Shown one piece after another: positions 38,696 to 50,303 of a DNA stretch of 64,000 nt. This DNA is from Blumeriella jaapii. Lineage: Eukaryota > Ascomycota > Leotiomycetes > Helotiales > Drepanopezizaceae. The notes below the pieces were generated by a model, which saw only the letters and a program-made list of their open reading frames with translations, did not search any database and was not told the DNA's origin. A program made the translations under genes and the position numbers. The stretch's first letter is position 1, and every line of letters starts with the position of its first letter. The stretch covers positions 674,001 to 738,000 of the forward strand of contig VWND01000004.1 in the NCBI GenBank assembly GCA_009599575.1. The letters run 5' to 3'.

Positions 38696-39940
38696 ATGGA
38701 CCATCTTCAAGAATATCACACAATGGCCTATATCGAGATCGACCCGGTTGGAGACATGTATGCCAAGATCGTTGAGCATGATGCCGCCATCGGATGTGTC
38801 ACCACCCTCTTGAGGGTTTCGAGAAAAGTACTAGCGGACAATTCAGCGGCCTTCAAAGAGCATCTGGAGTCAACAGACGAGGTGACCCTTGTCGAGCAAC
38901 GACAGGGCACGGCGAAGTGTCTGGAGATCTGGTTCCGGATTCTCCACAACACCCTAGACGAGAATCACTATTTGGGCTTCACGATTGATGAAGTCCAACG
39001 GCTTACCGATCTCGCCAATCTGTACTCCTTCAAAATCAATCGGATGAGTGTTCGTTTCGCGTTCTGGCTCGGCCAGCAGGACTTGCGATCCGCTACTTCC
39101 GCCATCCTCAATCAGCTGGGCCAGATGTGCCAAACATACAGTCACCAAATCGGGGCAGAATGCATCTCGCATCTGCTCTCGAGCAATTCCACCGTGCCCG
39201 AGGCATTCTCACTCTTCCCTCCGATACCTGCCATGTCGATGCGCCAGATATCGCAGGAGTTGCTGGGCTTTGCCACCATTGCCACCGAGGACTACAGCAC
39301 CTGGGCTTTCTCGTCACGATTCCTAGACACGTACGGCAAAGTCACGGAGTGTTACAGTGACTTCTACCGCCTCGTCACCACCCCCTTCGATCGCGGCATC
39401 GTGCCCACGATCGAGAAGTGGAAGAGTCTCGATGTCAGAGACTCCAGATTCCTCCACTTCTGCAAATCCCTCGACGAGAGCGCCGCCGCGAGAGGCCACG
39501 CGCCCGTCGGAAGAAAGGAGATGGAGGCCTCATGGGCTTGCCTGGCTCTGTCGGTTTTCGAAACGTCCTACCCCGAGAATCAGGGCAGGCTCAGACATGA
39601 GTTCCGCATGCGCTTCCACCCGGAGCGCAAGCTGGAGCAGTACTGGAGTGAGAAAGCCGAGACCTTGGGTTGGGCTGCCGCGGATGTGGCTCGGATGGGG
39701 GACCACTGCGACGAGGCAGAGCACGAGATTGCCGAGCCGGACGACGACGACGACGAGAAGACGGAGGCGACTGAGCAGCAGGCCGGGTGTGGTACGGCGC
39801 TGGACGGTAGGTTTGGCCATCTGGGGATTGAGGATGCGGAGGCCGAGGCCGAGGACGAAGCCGAGGCGCTGTACGGGGGAATGTCGACGAAGGAGTTGAT
39901 GAATTTGATGAGCGGCAAGGCATCGCGACGAGAGCACTAG
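38696..39940 (+). CDS. BTB/POZ-like fungal protein
   Basis: Single-exon gene of 414 aa starting MDHLQEYHTMAYIEID. Residues about 18-125 resemble a BTB/POZ fold: a strand-rich start (DMYAKIVEHDAAIGCVTTLL), a segment like LRVSRKVLADNSAAFKEHLE typical of the BTB core, then IWFRILHNTL and VQRLTDLANLYSFKIN. The middle (130-330) is helical and unassigned. The C-terminus is acidic (DDDDDEK and an EAEAEDEAEALYGG stretch). Many paralogous BTB proteins of unknown role occur in Pezizomycotina; some are substrate adaptors for Cul3 ligases, which is only a possibility here. It is convergent with the deaminase gene, 391 bp between stop codons. Confidence 0.75.
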   Translation: MDHLQEYHTMAYIEIDPVGDMYAKIVEHDAAIGCVTTLLRVSRKVLADNSAAFKEHLESTDEVTLVEQRQGTAKCLEIWFRILHNTLDENHYLGFTIDEVQRLTDLANLYSFKINRMSVRFAFWLGQQDLRSATSAILNQLGQMCQTYSHQIGAECISHLLSSNSTVPEAFSLFPPIPAMSMRQISQELLGFATIATEDYSTWAFSSRFLDTYGKVTECYSDFYRLVTTPFDRGIVPTIEKWKSLDVRDSRFLHFCKSLDESAAARGHAPVGRKEMEASWACLALSVFETSYPENQGRLRHEFRMRFHPERKLEQYWSEKAETLGWAAADVARMGDHCDEAEHEIAEPDDDDDEKTEATEQQAGCGTALDGRFGHLGIEDAEAEAEDEAEALYGGMSTKELMNLMSGKASRREH

Positions 39941-40331
39941 ATAGGTACCATGCATAGCTCGTCAACGCGGACCCACGGGCGCTTTGCTTAAGAATGCATT
40001 AGATTTCTGGGCCGTTCTACTTTACAAGCTTTTCAGAGCCGAAGATAGGTATCTCCAAAGCAGCCTCTGCAACTCCGTAATCCAGAACGCCTGCCCGTTC
40101 GTAATGTACATCCAGAACTTCTCCCTGTCTAAGATCGTCTCTGCAGAATAGCCAGACTGAATTTAGGTTGAGGTTATACGTGTACCTCAACTCTAGAGTG
40201 TACTGTATACTGTATATGGGGATAGAATGTTCCTGGTTGTTTGGTTCCTGCTCATCGAAGAGTAGGGTCTCTTGTGTCAATGTATTCTCCCGTGTCGATG
40301 TATTGGGTGCGCTGATGTTCTCTTGCACTTT
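39941..40331. other. convergent 3' spacer
   Basis: 391 bp between the stop codons of the BTB-like and ADGF genes. No gene or repeat of note; overlapping 3' UTRs are likely. Confidence 0.6.
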
Positions 40332-42309
40332 TCAGTGTCGTCCAGGTTGTGGTTCCCAGTTCTGCATGCGAGGGCCGTACTCATTGACGATCCACTGGCA
40401 GAATTCGTTCCACTTTGCATTCCATTCCGCTGTAACAGACTTCAATTGTTCCGGATCCATGCAACTGTGTTCTAAGCTCCACTTAGCGAGTTGTTTCCAC
40501 CCATGCAGGGTCATGGATTCTGCGCCTATCATGACTTGGTAAAAGTCGTGCGATAAGGAGGATCTAAGACATGTGAGATTCGATTCTCAAACTATAGCTG
40601 GAGCAGACTGACTTGTAGAATGTAGCGTTGTCGCTGTTGATAGTACACGGCACGTTGTTTGCCAGCAGGATGGGTAGATGATGCCCTGCGATAGTCGAAG
40701 TGAGGCCGAGAATCTCATTCGAGATTGGACACGACTCGATGGCGATTCCTTTCTCCTTGAACTTCTCCATTATCAAGGGATGCCTGGCAAGAGCGTACCC
40801 GTGACCGACTCGTTTCGCGTTGAGAAGGACTGCGTCAAAGAGATTGCCATCGACCTTGTCGCCGACCTCGAGGGTCTCGCCGCAGTGGAAGAGAAATGGG
40901 ATGTCCAGGTTCCGAGCTTCGCACTTCTTGCGGAAGGCTAGAAACTCGGGTACGAAATTGCGCAACTCGTTGCCCATCTCTTCGTGGCCAACAAGATCAA
41001 ATCCTGAGAGGCGGTTAGTATTCTGAGGGGGCGAGTCTTGTCGGTGCTTACCACATATCAGGTGTTTGTACTTGAGTTTCAAGTCTATGCATTCGTTGAG
41101 AGAAGCCTCCACCGCCGAGTTCTTGAAAGAGCGTGGTGTGCAGTAAATGACTTTCATACCACCGAAATAGTCACCCCTCTCTCGAATTCGCTCTAGAGTA
41201 CTTTGCAGCTCTTCGTTGATGATTTGCAAGATTCCTTCGTTCCCAATGGAACCCTTACCATCATCTGTCCTGAGCGTATTTGCCGCCATGAAGTTTGGTC
41301 GAATCTCGGCGTACTGAATGTGATCTTGGACAAAGTCTTCGACACATGCTCTGGTGTAGTTCCTAAACGCAGATTCGTAGGCAAAAAGCCCTTTCATCAT
41401 CTGTGTTCGGTGGTTGAATTTCTCCCAAATCCTGAGCACAAGCGTATCAGCTTCCGTGTTTAGCAACAAAGATTGAACAGCTCACCCTCGACCAGTCTGA
41501 CCACATCCGTGAGCCTCCTCTTCAGAAATGTGCATCTTGTGCTCCAGCCACGTCTCTGCGCCCGCAGTTCCAGTAAGCTCCTGCTCGACGCTGTCCGTCA
41601 AGGAAAATTGATTTTGAAACTGCTTATATGACATCCATCTGTTGGAAATATAACTGTCGTCAAAGATGTTTCCCAGACCGACATATTGTGGGTTGCCCGC
41701 TGCATCTTTAGAATGGCAGGCTTCTTCCGCAGTCATGACCATGAATGATATCTGGGATTTGGTCCAATTTTGTGGACTAGTCAGAGGCAAAGTACTCCGA
41801 ATGTACATTGCCCGAATATCCCGAGCTTGTTCAATCAAAAACTTGGCGGGGAGACATGAATTGAAATGGATGTGGAGATGGGCGCCTTTGGGCATCTTCT
41901 TCGCGATCTTCATCAACTCTGTCTTGTTGATGAGGTCGACATTGCCGAGGAAGTGCTCCCCCTGGGTCCTCTTGCCATCCCCGTTCAACGGTTTTCCGTA
42001 GGTGTTCTCCCAGTCATAAGCTTTGATCTTCCGCACGATCTCCGCTGCAGTCTTTTCAAGATCCGAAGCAGCCGCCGTGGGTTCGGCATCAAATGCTCGC
42101 GCTTTCTCGTCTAGTTGAAGTTGCAGCAGCGCATTGTTGTAGGCGTCCATATCGGGGCTGGTCATGTGGTCTTGTCGAGATCTTGCAACGGATCGTCCCC
42201 AATATAACTTCCGCCGTGGTCCAGGTGCTTGAAAGAATTGCTGGGACCGAATCTTCTCCTTCGGTGGGCCCTCGCCGTCTTTATCAACGGTAGAACAAAG
42301 AATGCCCAT
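40332..42309 (-). CDS. ADGF/CECR1-type adenosine deaminase
   Basis: Zinc-dependent deaminase of the adenosine-deaminase-related growth factor branch, converting adenosine or deoxyadenosine to inosine forms (family knowledge). Exons 42309-41486, 41431-41052, 41003-40613 and 40563-40332 give 608 aa; introns are GT-AG (54, 48 and 49 bp). Motifs in order: MPKGAHLHIHFNSCLP (HxH zinc ligands, about residue 145), RGIWEKFNHRTQMMKGL across intron 1, YAEIRPNFM, CGFDLVGHEE across intron 2, FLFHCGET (catalytic Glu region), KRVGHGYALARHP, IESCPISNEILG and CTINSDNATFYK (SDN replaces the SDD of classical ADA), then LSHDFYQVM across intron 3. The enzyme core is intact. There is no signal peptide, unlike animal ADGFs; the N-terminus MGILCSTVDK instead matches a myristoylation/palmitoylation signal. 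Substrate is inferred only. Confidence 0.93.
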
Positions 42310-43479
42310 TCCGCCAGCCTATCCGTCTCTCTTACACGCAACAGCAGTGCCTCCGCTGATGCGTTGGGCTTGCCAGAAAGGTGAGCTCGGTGCCAGCTGC
42401 GACTACCATAGCTTAGGTAGGTGAAGGAGCCCGGTGAGACTGATGGGTAAGGTTGAGGTCGATGTTCGTTGCCCTCGTACAGTACTTAAGTTAAGATCCA
42501 GGCCGGCTTAAGGTCTGGGTTTGCTCATTCAGGTGCTGCACTGCGCCACTTTGCGATCGATCCGTGATTGGACAGTCTGACTCCCAACCCCTCGACTTAG
42601 CAGAGTATAATGTACTTCAACCAGTCGAGGCGGGGAAGATTTGTGACTCGCGAAAATAAGCGAGTTTCCAAAACATCAAAATCGTTCTGTATAAAACGAG
42701 GCCATACAACGCGACATTGCGCCAGCTAAAGATAGATCGTTTTTCAATTGCGCTTGAAAGTACTGTCATGTTGAAACCTGCGATTGAAGATTATAGACAA
42801 CCCAAGCTTGTGGATTCCTTGCGCGCGAATTGCCCCGCCTCAAGTGGTATAGTACTGTACATAGCCTCTCGCTCATGACCGTATGAAGCGTTGGTACTCA
42901 CGGGACAGCAGTTGGCGACGTGTTTCCTGACCAGGCTGCTCGTCAGCGGGCACCATACGAGTCGTCCTACATACGTCAACCGCGGCAATGCATTCGTGGG
43001 GATATTCTGCTGGGCTGCAGACCTTAACTCGATGGGCTATCAGAAAGCGGTTGATAGACCACCCGAGGTTGAGGGCTCTTCTCGAAAATGTTATCACCAT
43101 ATCGCTACTTTCAGGCTGTGTTGGTACAAGAGAGCCTTCCACTCAAACCATGTGCACTTATACCTGCGTACAAATAATATTGACGCAGTTCTTTTGTGCT
43201 TCTGTGATCCCGGTTTTGTGACCCCTGTACCTCTCCAACCAGCACGGCAATAATTACAAAGGTGTGCATTTGGTAGAGGTGTGACTCTCTCAACGTCGTT
43301 TCGATGACGCGGCGAACGTCTCATGGAGTAGCAGATGACAGTAATATCTCTGTAGCCAGTCTGCTGCAAAAGTCACAATGTGAAAAGTACAACTTCAATC
43401 ACACGCCATGCGCCTGGGCTTGGGTAGCACCACGCTCGCTTAAACAGTTTTTTTACCGGTCCAATCCCCAACTTTTTGT
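42310..43479. other. intergenic, AT-richer; no gene recognised
   Basis: The deaminase promoter is at the left end. A TATAAAA-like box near 42690 is followed by short plus-strand frames (42768-42878 and 42891-43253) that could be a small unrecognised gene, but no signal peptide, domain or clear splice logic supports it. Confidence 0.5.
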
Positions 43480-44967
43480 CTAGTCCGTAAACTTGATACC
43501 CTTCTTTCCCTCAACATCAATGTACCCTCCTCTGTAACTGCCACGCTTTTTCTTGTTCTTTTCTTTGGTGAAGCCCTTTCCTCTCGTAATGATCAGATCC
43601 TCGTGAGCCTTCTGAGCATAGTCGTAAGGGACATATGCGTTGCTGGCCAGCCGCTCATCAACCTTGATGTCCTTCGGGATTCTCGAAAATGGTTCGTTGG
43701 TTTTCTTCTTCTTCTTCCCCAAGACTGGGTCCGGGAGTGGGGCGTCGAGCTCATGAATTGTGGTTGTAGTGACGGTGTTGGTGACCTTTACAACCTTTGG
43801 CTTTGCGTCCGAATTGTTTGATGACGAGTCAGAGCTTGAGTCGGAGGAGGATGTCGAGGTTTTCTTTGGCCCATCAGAGAGTGTCGCACTTGTGTCGGAG
43901 CTTACAGCGGGCTTCTTCTTGTCTTCCTTAGCGGAGTCGCTCTCGGAGCTGTCAGAATCAGACGACGAGGAGTCGGATTCTGGGAGGGGAGTTTTCTTCG
44001 CGAGAGACTGGGTAGAGGAGTCGGAATCGCTTTCGGAATCGGTGGAGCTATCCGAGTCCGATGATTCAGAAGAGGACGAGGCTTCGCTACCTAAAGTCTT
44101 CTTTGTCTCCCCTGAACTTTGAATGGGTGCTTTGCCGGTCTCTCCGTCGGAGCTAGAGTCCGAAGAAGTGTCCGACGAGGAATCGGAGGAAGAGTCGCTC
44201 GATGAAGTGGCTGCAGTCTTGACTTTCTTGGTCTTGGGAGCTTCGTCTTCGGAGCTAGATTCGGAATCGAACGAAGACGACTCGCTGCTCGTTTCGGCCT
44301 TGCGCTTCAAGTTGTTGGGCTTGACCTTCAACGCAGCCGCTTTTACAACGTGAACTTCCTTCTCGTCATCGGCGTCGCTGTCCGAGCTGCTTGATGAAGA
44401 CGGGGAGCTCAATCGCTTTGCAGGCACTTTCTTGGCGGGGGGCGCATCTGCCATCTCAACATCGCTTCCCTCATCGCTGCTGCTGCTCTCACTGCTGCTA
44501 CCACCCGGCTCCTGTTTCTTGGTCTTTTTCCTGTCGACCTTCGCCTGCTTTGCAGCCGGGCTCTGTACAGTCTGTTTTCCCTTATTATCGCCCTTCAACC
44601 CGGTCCATTCGCTGAAGACCGTACTCAATGATGGTATGCCCTCCACCTTGCTCGCTTTGTCGCCTCTGCTTTCGCGCTCAGCCTTCAGAGCTTGGCTTGT
44701 GGTTGTGAACTCATATTCGGCCAGGAATGCGCCGACTAAGTCAACCAACTGAGCTGGAGGTGCGGACTTCGCCGGCAAACCTTCAGCGCGTTTCCTCAGT
44801 AAATCTCTTGCCATCTGCTTGTTCGATCTGCGACCATTTTTTGACACATTGTCTGGCATTGCGGGCTTTGTAGTTGGTTCGGGTTTGACTGCTGGGAACA
44901 GCCAGGCCGGTTGTTTTCCGTGGTTGTCGCGTTTCCGCTCCCCAATCTTTGTCAAATTTGGGTTCAT
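43480..44967 (-). CDS. srp40: SRP40/Nopp140-like nucleolar protein
   Basis: Intronless, 495 aa from 44967; the Met at 44859 (MPDNVSKN) is an equally plausible start and would give 459 aa. Three parts are visible: a basic N-terminus with a LisH-like helix pair (about 72-100, LVDLVGAFLAEYEF); a long central region (about 155-400) of Ser-rich acidic blocks separated by Lys/Pro-rich linkers, the hallmark of Nopp140/SRP40 and a CK2 target; and the conserved SRP40 C-terminal domain (about 425-495) with PFSRIPKDIKVDERLASNAY, RGKGFTKEKNKKKRGSYRGG and IKFTD at the end. Family role: nucleolar chaperone for box H/ACA and C/D snoRNPs and polymerase I factors. Divergent from sec3, 908 bp apart. Confidence 0.93.
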   Translation of the reverse strand: MNPNLTKIGERKRDNHGKQPAWLFPAVKPEPTTKPAMPDNVSKNGRRSNKQMARDLLRKRAEGLPAKSAPPAQLVDLVGAFLAEYEFTTTSQALKAERESRGDKASKVEGIPSLSTVFSEWTGLKGDNKGKQTVQSPAAKQAKVDRKKTKKQEPGGSSSESSSSDEGSDVEMADAPPAKKVPAKRLSSPSSSSSSDSDADDEKEVHVVKAAALKVKPNNLKRKAETSSESSSFDSESSSEDEAPKTKKVKTAATSSSDSSSDSSSDTSSDSSSDGETGKAPIQSSGETKKTLGSEASSSSESSDSDSSTDSESDSDSSTQSLAKKTPLPESDSSSSDSDSSESDSAKEDKKKPAVSSDTSATLSDGPKKTSTSSSDSSSDSSSNNSDAKPKVVKVTNTVTTTTIHELDAPLPDPVLGKKKKKTNEPFSRIPKDIKVDERLASNAYVPYDYAQKAHEDLIITRGKGFTKEKNKKKRGSYRGGYIDVEGKKGIKFTD

Positions 44968-45875
44968 TTGAGGAACGGAGTGAGGTTGTGGAGTGCAAGA
45001 TCGACTCGGACTCTAAAATATTTGAGGGAAAAAAAGTTGCCTTAGCGCCGGGCTGGGATCAACGTTTTAGCGGCTGGTTCCCGGCAGCACAGATATGGAA
45101 GGGGATCAACATCAAGACACCTGGATTGAGACTCGGTTTCAAGTGTCTTGGTTTCAAGGTCATTTAACTCTGTGTGAAGGCTTCAAGATTGCTATCTAAA
45201 TAGACGGTTCTGCATTTCCCCGGCTTGCGGTCTCAGCTCCAGTTGTCTTTGGCCATTCTCACACCCAATTGGCTCCCTTGTCCAGACTCACTTGGGATAT
45301 CAAAATCCGAAAAGTTTACAAGTCTAAAGATTAGCTAGTCAAGCTGCTGAACATCCAGGTATATTATTCAGCTTCTAGTTGATCAAGTTGAGATTGACTT
45401 TTGGACATCAGGTTCTGCGGATGGGACTACCCATCTTGGAGCTTGTTGTCGACTCTGATGCTGTCTTTTGAAATCTAACTTGACCAAGATTTTCGCAATT
45501 AGTTAATGAAAGAAATGTTGACAAGAACTTTTGAAAGAACAGGGTAAATGAATAACACAGGCATGAAACAGTACCGGTTCTACAGTAGCTGCCTTTCTGC
45601 CACTTCTGTACATACAGCACGTGTAATCGACCGATGTTCAGCCGAGCCGGATAATAACGGACCGAGCCACGCTTGGCTCTGAGCTCCTCGTTCAAGTACC
45701 GTAACGTCACGACATTAACTTTCGACACCGCGCCTCGCTATTCTCCGTTCATTCTGCAAATGCGCATACTATGAGCTAAGGTATTCTCGACTGAGAGGAA
45801 TGGGAGTTACAGCATTTCTTCGTGAACGATCGAATCGCCCAACGCCATACCTCCTACAGGACGTGGCTCTGCCAA
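44968..45875. promoter_or_regulatory. shared spacer between divergent srp40 and sec3
   Basis: 908 bp separating two divergent start codons. It contains AT-rich sequence (45180-45550) with no coding frame of note. No specific binding sites could be assigned by eye. Confidence 0.5.
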
Positions 45876-48800
45876 ATGGACGGCTCCGGTCAGAACGGAT
45901 CTGGCGCGGCCCACGACAGTACCAGCAGTGGAAGGTCCAGAGCGGAAAGATTCGAAGATGAGAAGCGCAGGATTGTCGACAGTTGCTTTGCCAGGAAGGA
46001 GGAGGATGGGTCCTGTATGATCGATCCAGAATGATAAATGGCCGAGACGGGACTGATATTTTGCTTTGCAGTATCAGAATCTTACATCACCCACATCAGG
46101 ATCATTGAAGATGCTGCCTACCCTTCCTCTCCACCTCCGCCGAACGCCAATCCGAATGCGAAGAAACCTCGCATCATAATTGTTGCGGTGCGGAAATCGG
46201 GGCGAGTGCGAATGCACAAAGCAAGAGAAAATGCCAATGGAAGTTTTTCGATCGGAAAGACGTGGATGTTGGATGATCTACAATCAGTCCAATCGTATAG
46301 TACTGTAAACCCAACGAGCCTGGAGGAGCAGCAGCAAAAGGAGTGGGCGGGAGGTACCGGGTTTACCGTGACTATCGGAAAGCCTTATTATTGGCAGGCA
46401 AACAGCCCGAAGGAGAAGCAGTTCTTCATCGCGAGTCTCGTCAAAATCTACACCAAATATACTGGAGGCAAGTCCCCAGAGCTTATCGGATTTGACGCCC
46501 GAGAGAGAGATCAATTGCTCGGATCGTCAGGGCGTCCTTCCCCTGTGCCTCCGTCGCCTCTTCAGCAAGCACCACAAGGATATGGGAGGGACAGGAGACA
46601 AGAACAATCAAGGGAACCGCCTTTGCTGCGGACAAAGCTCAGTCGAGATGCGATGCAACGGCCTCCAGCCCAAATGCCACCCGCTGGGAGCGCCTACTCT
46701 CAGCCTTCCAGACCTCAAATGCGTCCTCAGCAAGCAGAGTCTCCAATTAGTGGCATGGACACCAAAGGCAGTATTCCGCAACAAGCGCCGCCAAGTCTTA
46801 GGAGGCCGAGTGGGAACAACATGAGCCAGGACTCTTTCGGGAGAAGTGAAGATGGAGCAAGTTTGCCCCCGAGATCGCGGGGTGGAATGAATGGACTTCC
46901 AAGTACTCCTGGAAGGTTCTCGGATCGCAGTGTAACCCCGACTTCGCAGCTCACCCCCGATGTGAGCTTTTCAGGTGGCAGGGAGCCTATGAACGAAATT
47001 CCTCCTGTTCCATCCCCTCTGTCCTTGCCTTCGGAACGACGCAGACCTCCAATGCCGAATCTTGGAGATTCACGACAACGGAGTCAGACTTCGAGCGACA
47101 ATATCAGCCCTGAAGCGCTCTCTAGCTCGAGCACGCGAAGGGAAGACTTGCGGCCACCAACACGAAGCAGCGAACGGGACGACATCACTACACAACCTAG
47201 TCCAAATAGCTTTCAGAAGGCCATGTTAAGTCGTATCACGACGGTAGCAAGTCCTGATCGCCAGGACAACTTTGAAGTTCCACCAGCTTCCGCTGTCTTA
47301 CCATCGCCAATTGCAAGCTTCAATTCGCCAACTGCCCAACCAACAGAGGAGTCCGCTGAGGATGCCCGGCCTGGACTTGGGCCAATGATCAAAAGCAAGA
47401 AGTCCAGAAATGATGTAGCCGGCCAATTTCTGAAGGCTGCTAAGGCTGCCAACGCTTTCAGCTCTTTCAAGCCACGCGCTGGAGGTGCTGCTGAACGGTT
47501 AAGGGAAGCTCAAATCAAAATATCAGAAGGTCCAGATGGAGTTACTGGCGTGGTACCTGCTCCCTCGTTGCTTCGTGGAATGAGTAGCGATAGCACTGCA
47601 TCGGTTCCTGCTCGAGTGTCAACACCTATAGAACGGCCTTCGTCTCACAAAAAGAACGATAGCTTTCCAGAAGCCAAAAATACAGTGCCAGAAGCTGGAG
47701 GGCCAGGCAGTATACGGCTTTCAATACCGCCAGCGCCGACAATTAGTTTGCCAGAGACTAGCGCGCCTGAGAAGGCCAAAGTTCGAGAAGTCAAAAGGGC
47801 GAAGCCACCTGCCGAGACTATGGCAAAAGAGCTCACTGCCATTGGCATTGATCCAAGTATCATTGGTACCAAAGGCGGCGAACTAGTCTCTGCATGGGAG
47901 GAGTTCGGATGGGTGGGTGAAGGCATGAGAACCAAGAACATCGACCAGATGAGAGACGACGTTGAGCGTGAATTGAATAAAGTTCAAGCTGGTAGTTGGC
48001 TGAGCAGGCTAGAAGAGGAGGATGATAGGATCGAAGCAATCAAGAGCGGGCTTGATAAGTGTATTGAGGAATGCGAGGAGCTTGACGGCTTATTCACCTT
48101 GTACCTGGTGGAACTAGGTGTAAGTAATTCCTTACCTGTAGCATTTCGAAATGTTTGGCTGACATCACAGACTCTCACTGAGGATGTCGCGTACATCGAA
48201 GCTCAGTCGCAGGGACTGCAAGTACAGACAGCCAACCAACGGCTCCTTCAAACCGAACTCAAATCTCTACTCGATACAATATCTATCTCAAACGATCAAC
48301 TTGCAGGTCTCCGAGAGGCATCGCTTGAGTCTCCGCGTGGTCTCGAGCAGATCGAAAACTCCTTAGTAATGCTCTACAAAGCTATGATCACTATTGACCC
48401 GTCCCTCAGCGCAATTGTCACTAGGCCCAGCGAAGACGGCAGTCTTGTCTCTGGGAAAGCCGGTGGTTACGGAAACAGTGAAATCGGCAGCATGAGGGTT
48501 CTTCAGGAGAAAAAGGACGTTTACAAAACCGAGATTGCGATGTTCCTCCGTCGCCTGAAGCCCTTCTTGCAGGTCAAGTTTGGCATGGCAGTTGATGAAA
48601 CGAGGCAGGCTCTGGAGAGAGAGAAAGGAAGCAACCTCACAAGATCGGCAGGCAAGGCGAAACTTGAGCCCCGACACCACGATCTTGCTCGCGATCTGTT
48701 ATGGAGATATAGCCCCCTGATGCTGTTTTCACGGGAAGTAGACCGCGTAGAGTGGCAAGAGCTCATGAAGATGTACGAGATGGTTTGCCGCCCGCTCTAC

Positions 48801-50303
48801 CAGGATGAGTTCAGGGATGCTTGCTTTGCTTGGAAACGTACCGTCAGAAAGCCTACCGGGGATGAGGGTGATTCACTCTTCACTTCGCAATCCGAGAAGC
48901 AGACTGAAGGCATTGCTACTACCGCGCGGAAGCTGACCGTCAAGAGAAGCCAGACGTTGGCAAAGAGCTTGCGTTCTCCAATGGGCGACAATGCCACCAA
49001 GTCAAGTCTCGACAAAGCTGATGGTCGAATCCAGCCACATGAGGTGTTCGCAGGAATCCTTGATGAGACTGTCCCAATCATGAGCATGGAACAGAATTTC
49101 GTCGTCGATTTCTTTCACGTTACCTCTCTAGAGCAATCCGACTTTGCTGATGCTGTCTCCGCTACGCCGCCCGATGCGCGACGTGGTAGCGAATTGCGAC
49201 GGCTCCGAATGATGGACCCAGATAGAAATCTTGCAAGGCTTGTTGTTCAGTCCATGGAAGAGATTTTCTCGTTTTACGAGCAGGATCTGCAGGTACTTGT
49301 TGACTGGACTCTGTCAACTGATCCACTGTATGTTTTATCGATGGGGTTTGAATTTTTTCATGGGATATGGGGCTAATGACTATGCAGACAAGGTGTTGGC
49401 GTGATTGCAGCCATCGAACGCAAGCTCGTCAGCTTTGAAGAATCCAACCAGGAATACCTTGCTCGCACTTTGCAAAAGCTGCATGTCAAGCTGATCGGGC
49501 TATTCCAAAAGCTCTTGACGGAGCAAATCCGTGCGATCGAGGATACGAAAGTCAAGATAAAGAAGCGCAAAGGCGTGATTGCTTTCATTCGCATCTTCCC
49601 CTCCTTCTCCTTGACTCTAGAGACAATGCTATCCACATCACATGACCTGGATATTCGACAGACTGTGAATGAAGCCTATGTTCGAATCAACCGGGCCATG
49701 TTCGAGTCTTTGAAGGTTATTGCCAGAGAAAATCCCGGCGCTCAAGTTGCTGGTAGCGATCCTGAAGATAAAGAGGCTCTGAATTATCAGGTCCTGCTTA
49801 TTGAAAACATGTACCATTATTTGGAAGAGGTGGACACTCGTGCCAACTCAGTACTGGACGACTGGAAGCAAAACGCTGCTCAAGAAATGAATGAGCATAT
49901 GGGATTGTACCTCGGTGCAGTGATCCGGAGACCGTTGGGGAAACTGCTTGACTTTCTTGAGAGTACGGAAAGCTTGATGCACTCTCAGCAACCAGGAGAG
50001 CCTGCTTCGAAAATCTCCAGCATGCCGAGTCACTCGAAATCGACATTCATAAAGATCCTTGCTAGTTACGATTCAAAGGAAATCAGGAAAGGGATCGATG
50101 CGCTCAGGAAACGAGTTGAGAAGCACTTTGGAGACGACGAGCCCGGAAACAGTCGTGGGCTTGTCCTGAAGGTCACACAGAACTGCGAGAAGTTTTACGA
50201 ACAGGTTAGGGACCGAATCTTAACCATCAACCGAGCTGTATACGACGGGGATGTGATGGCGGAATGGACGCCCGCAGACGTGTCTGCAGCGTTCAGAAAG
50301 TAG
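45876..50303 (+). CDS. sec3: exocyst complex component Sec3
   Basis: Landmark subunit of the octameric exocyst, tethering secretory vesicles to the plasma membrane at growth sites by binding PI(4,5)P2 and Rho GTPases (established). Exons 45876-46014, 46072-48119, 48171-49327 and 49388-50303 give 1419 aa; introns are GT-AG (57, 51 and 60 bp). N-terminus: MDGSGQN then RAERFEDEKRRIVDSCF, joined across intron 1 to SLSESYITHIRIIED, the start of the PH-like lipid-binding domain (about 45-180). Residues about 185-600 are disordered, Pro/Ser-rich with SH3-ligand-like stretches. From about 625 (KELTAIGIDPSIIGTKGGEL) the helical exocyst region runs to the end, including VAYIEAQSQGLQVQTANQRL and the C-terminal rod EFRDACFAW, VIAAIERKLVSFEE, FIRIFPSF. 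The length is typical of filamentous fungi. Confidence 0.96.

Noticed and set aside
42768..43253. small gene downstream of a TATAAAA box
   Set aside because: The two short frames lack a signal peptide, domain or clear intron; mentioned only in the spacer entry.
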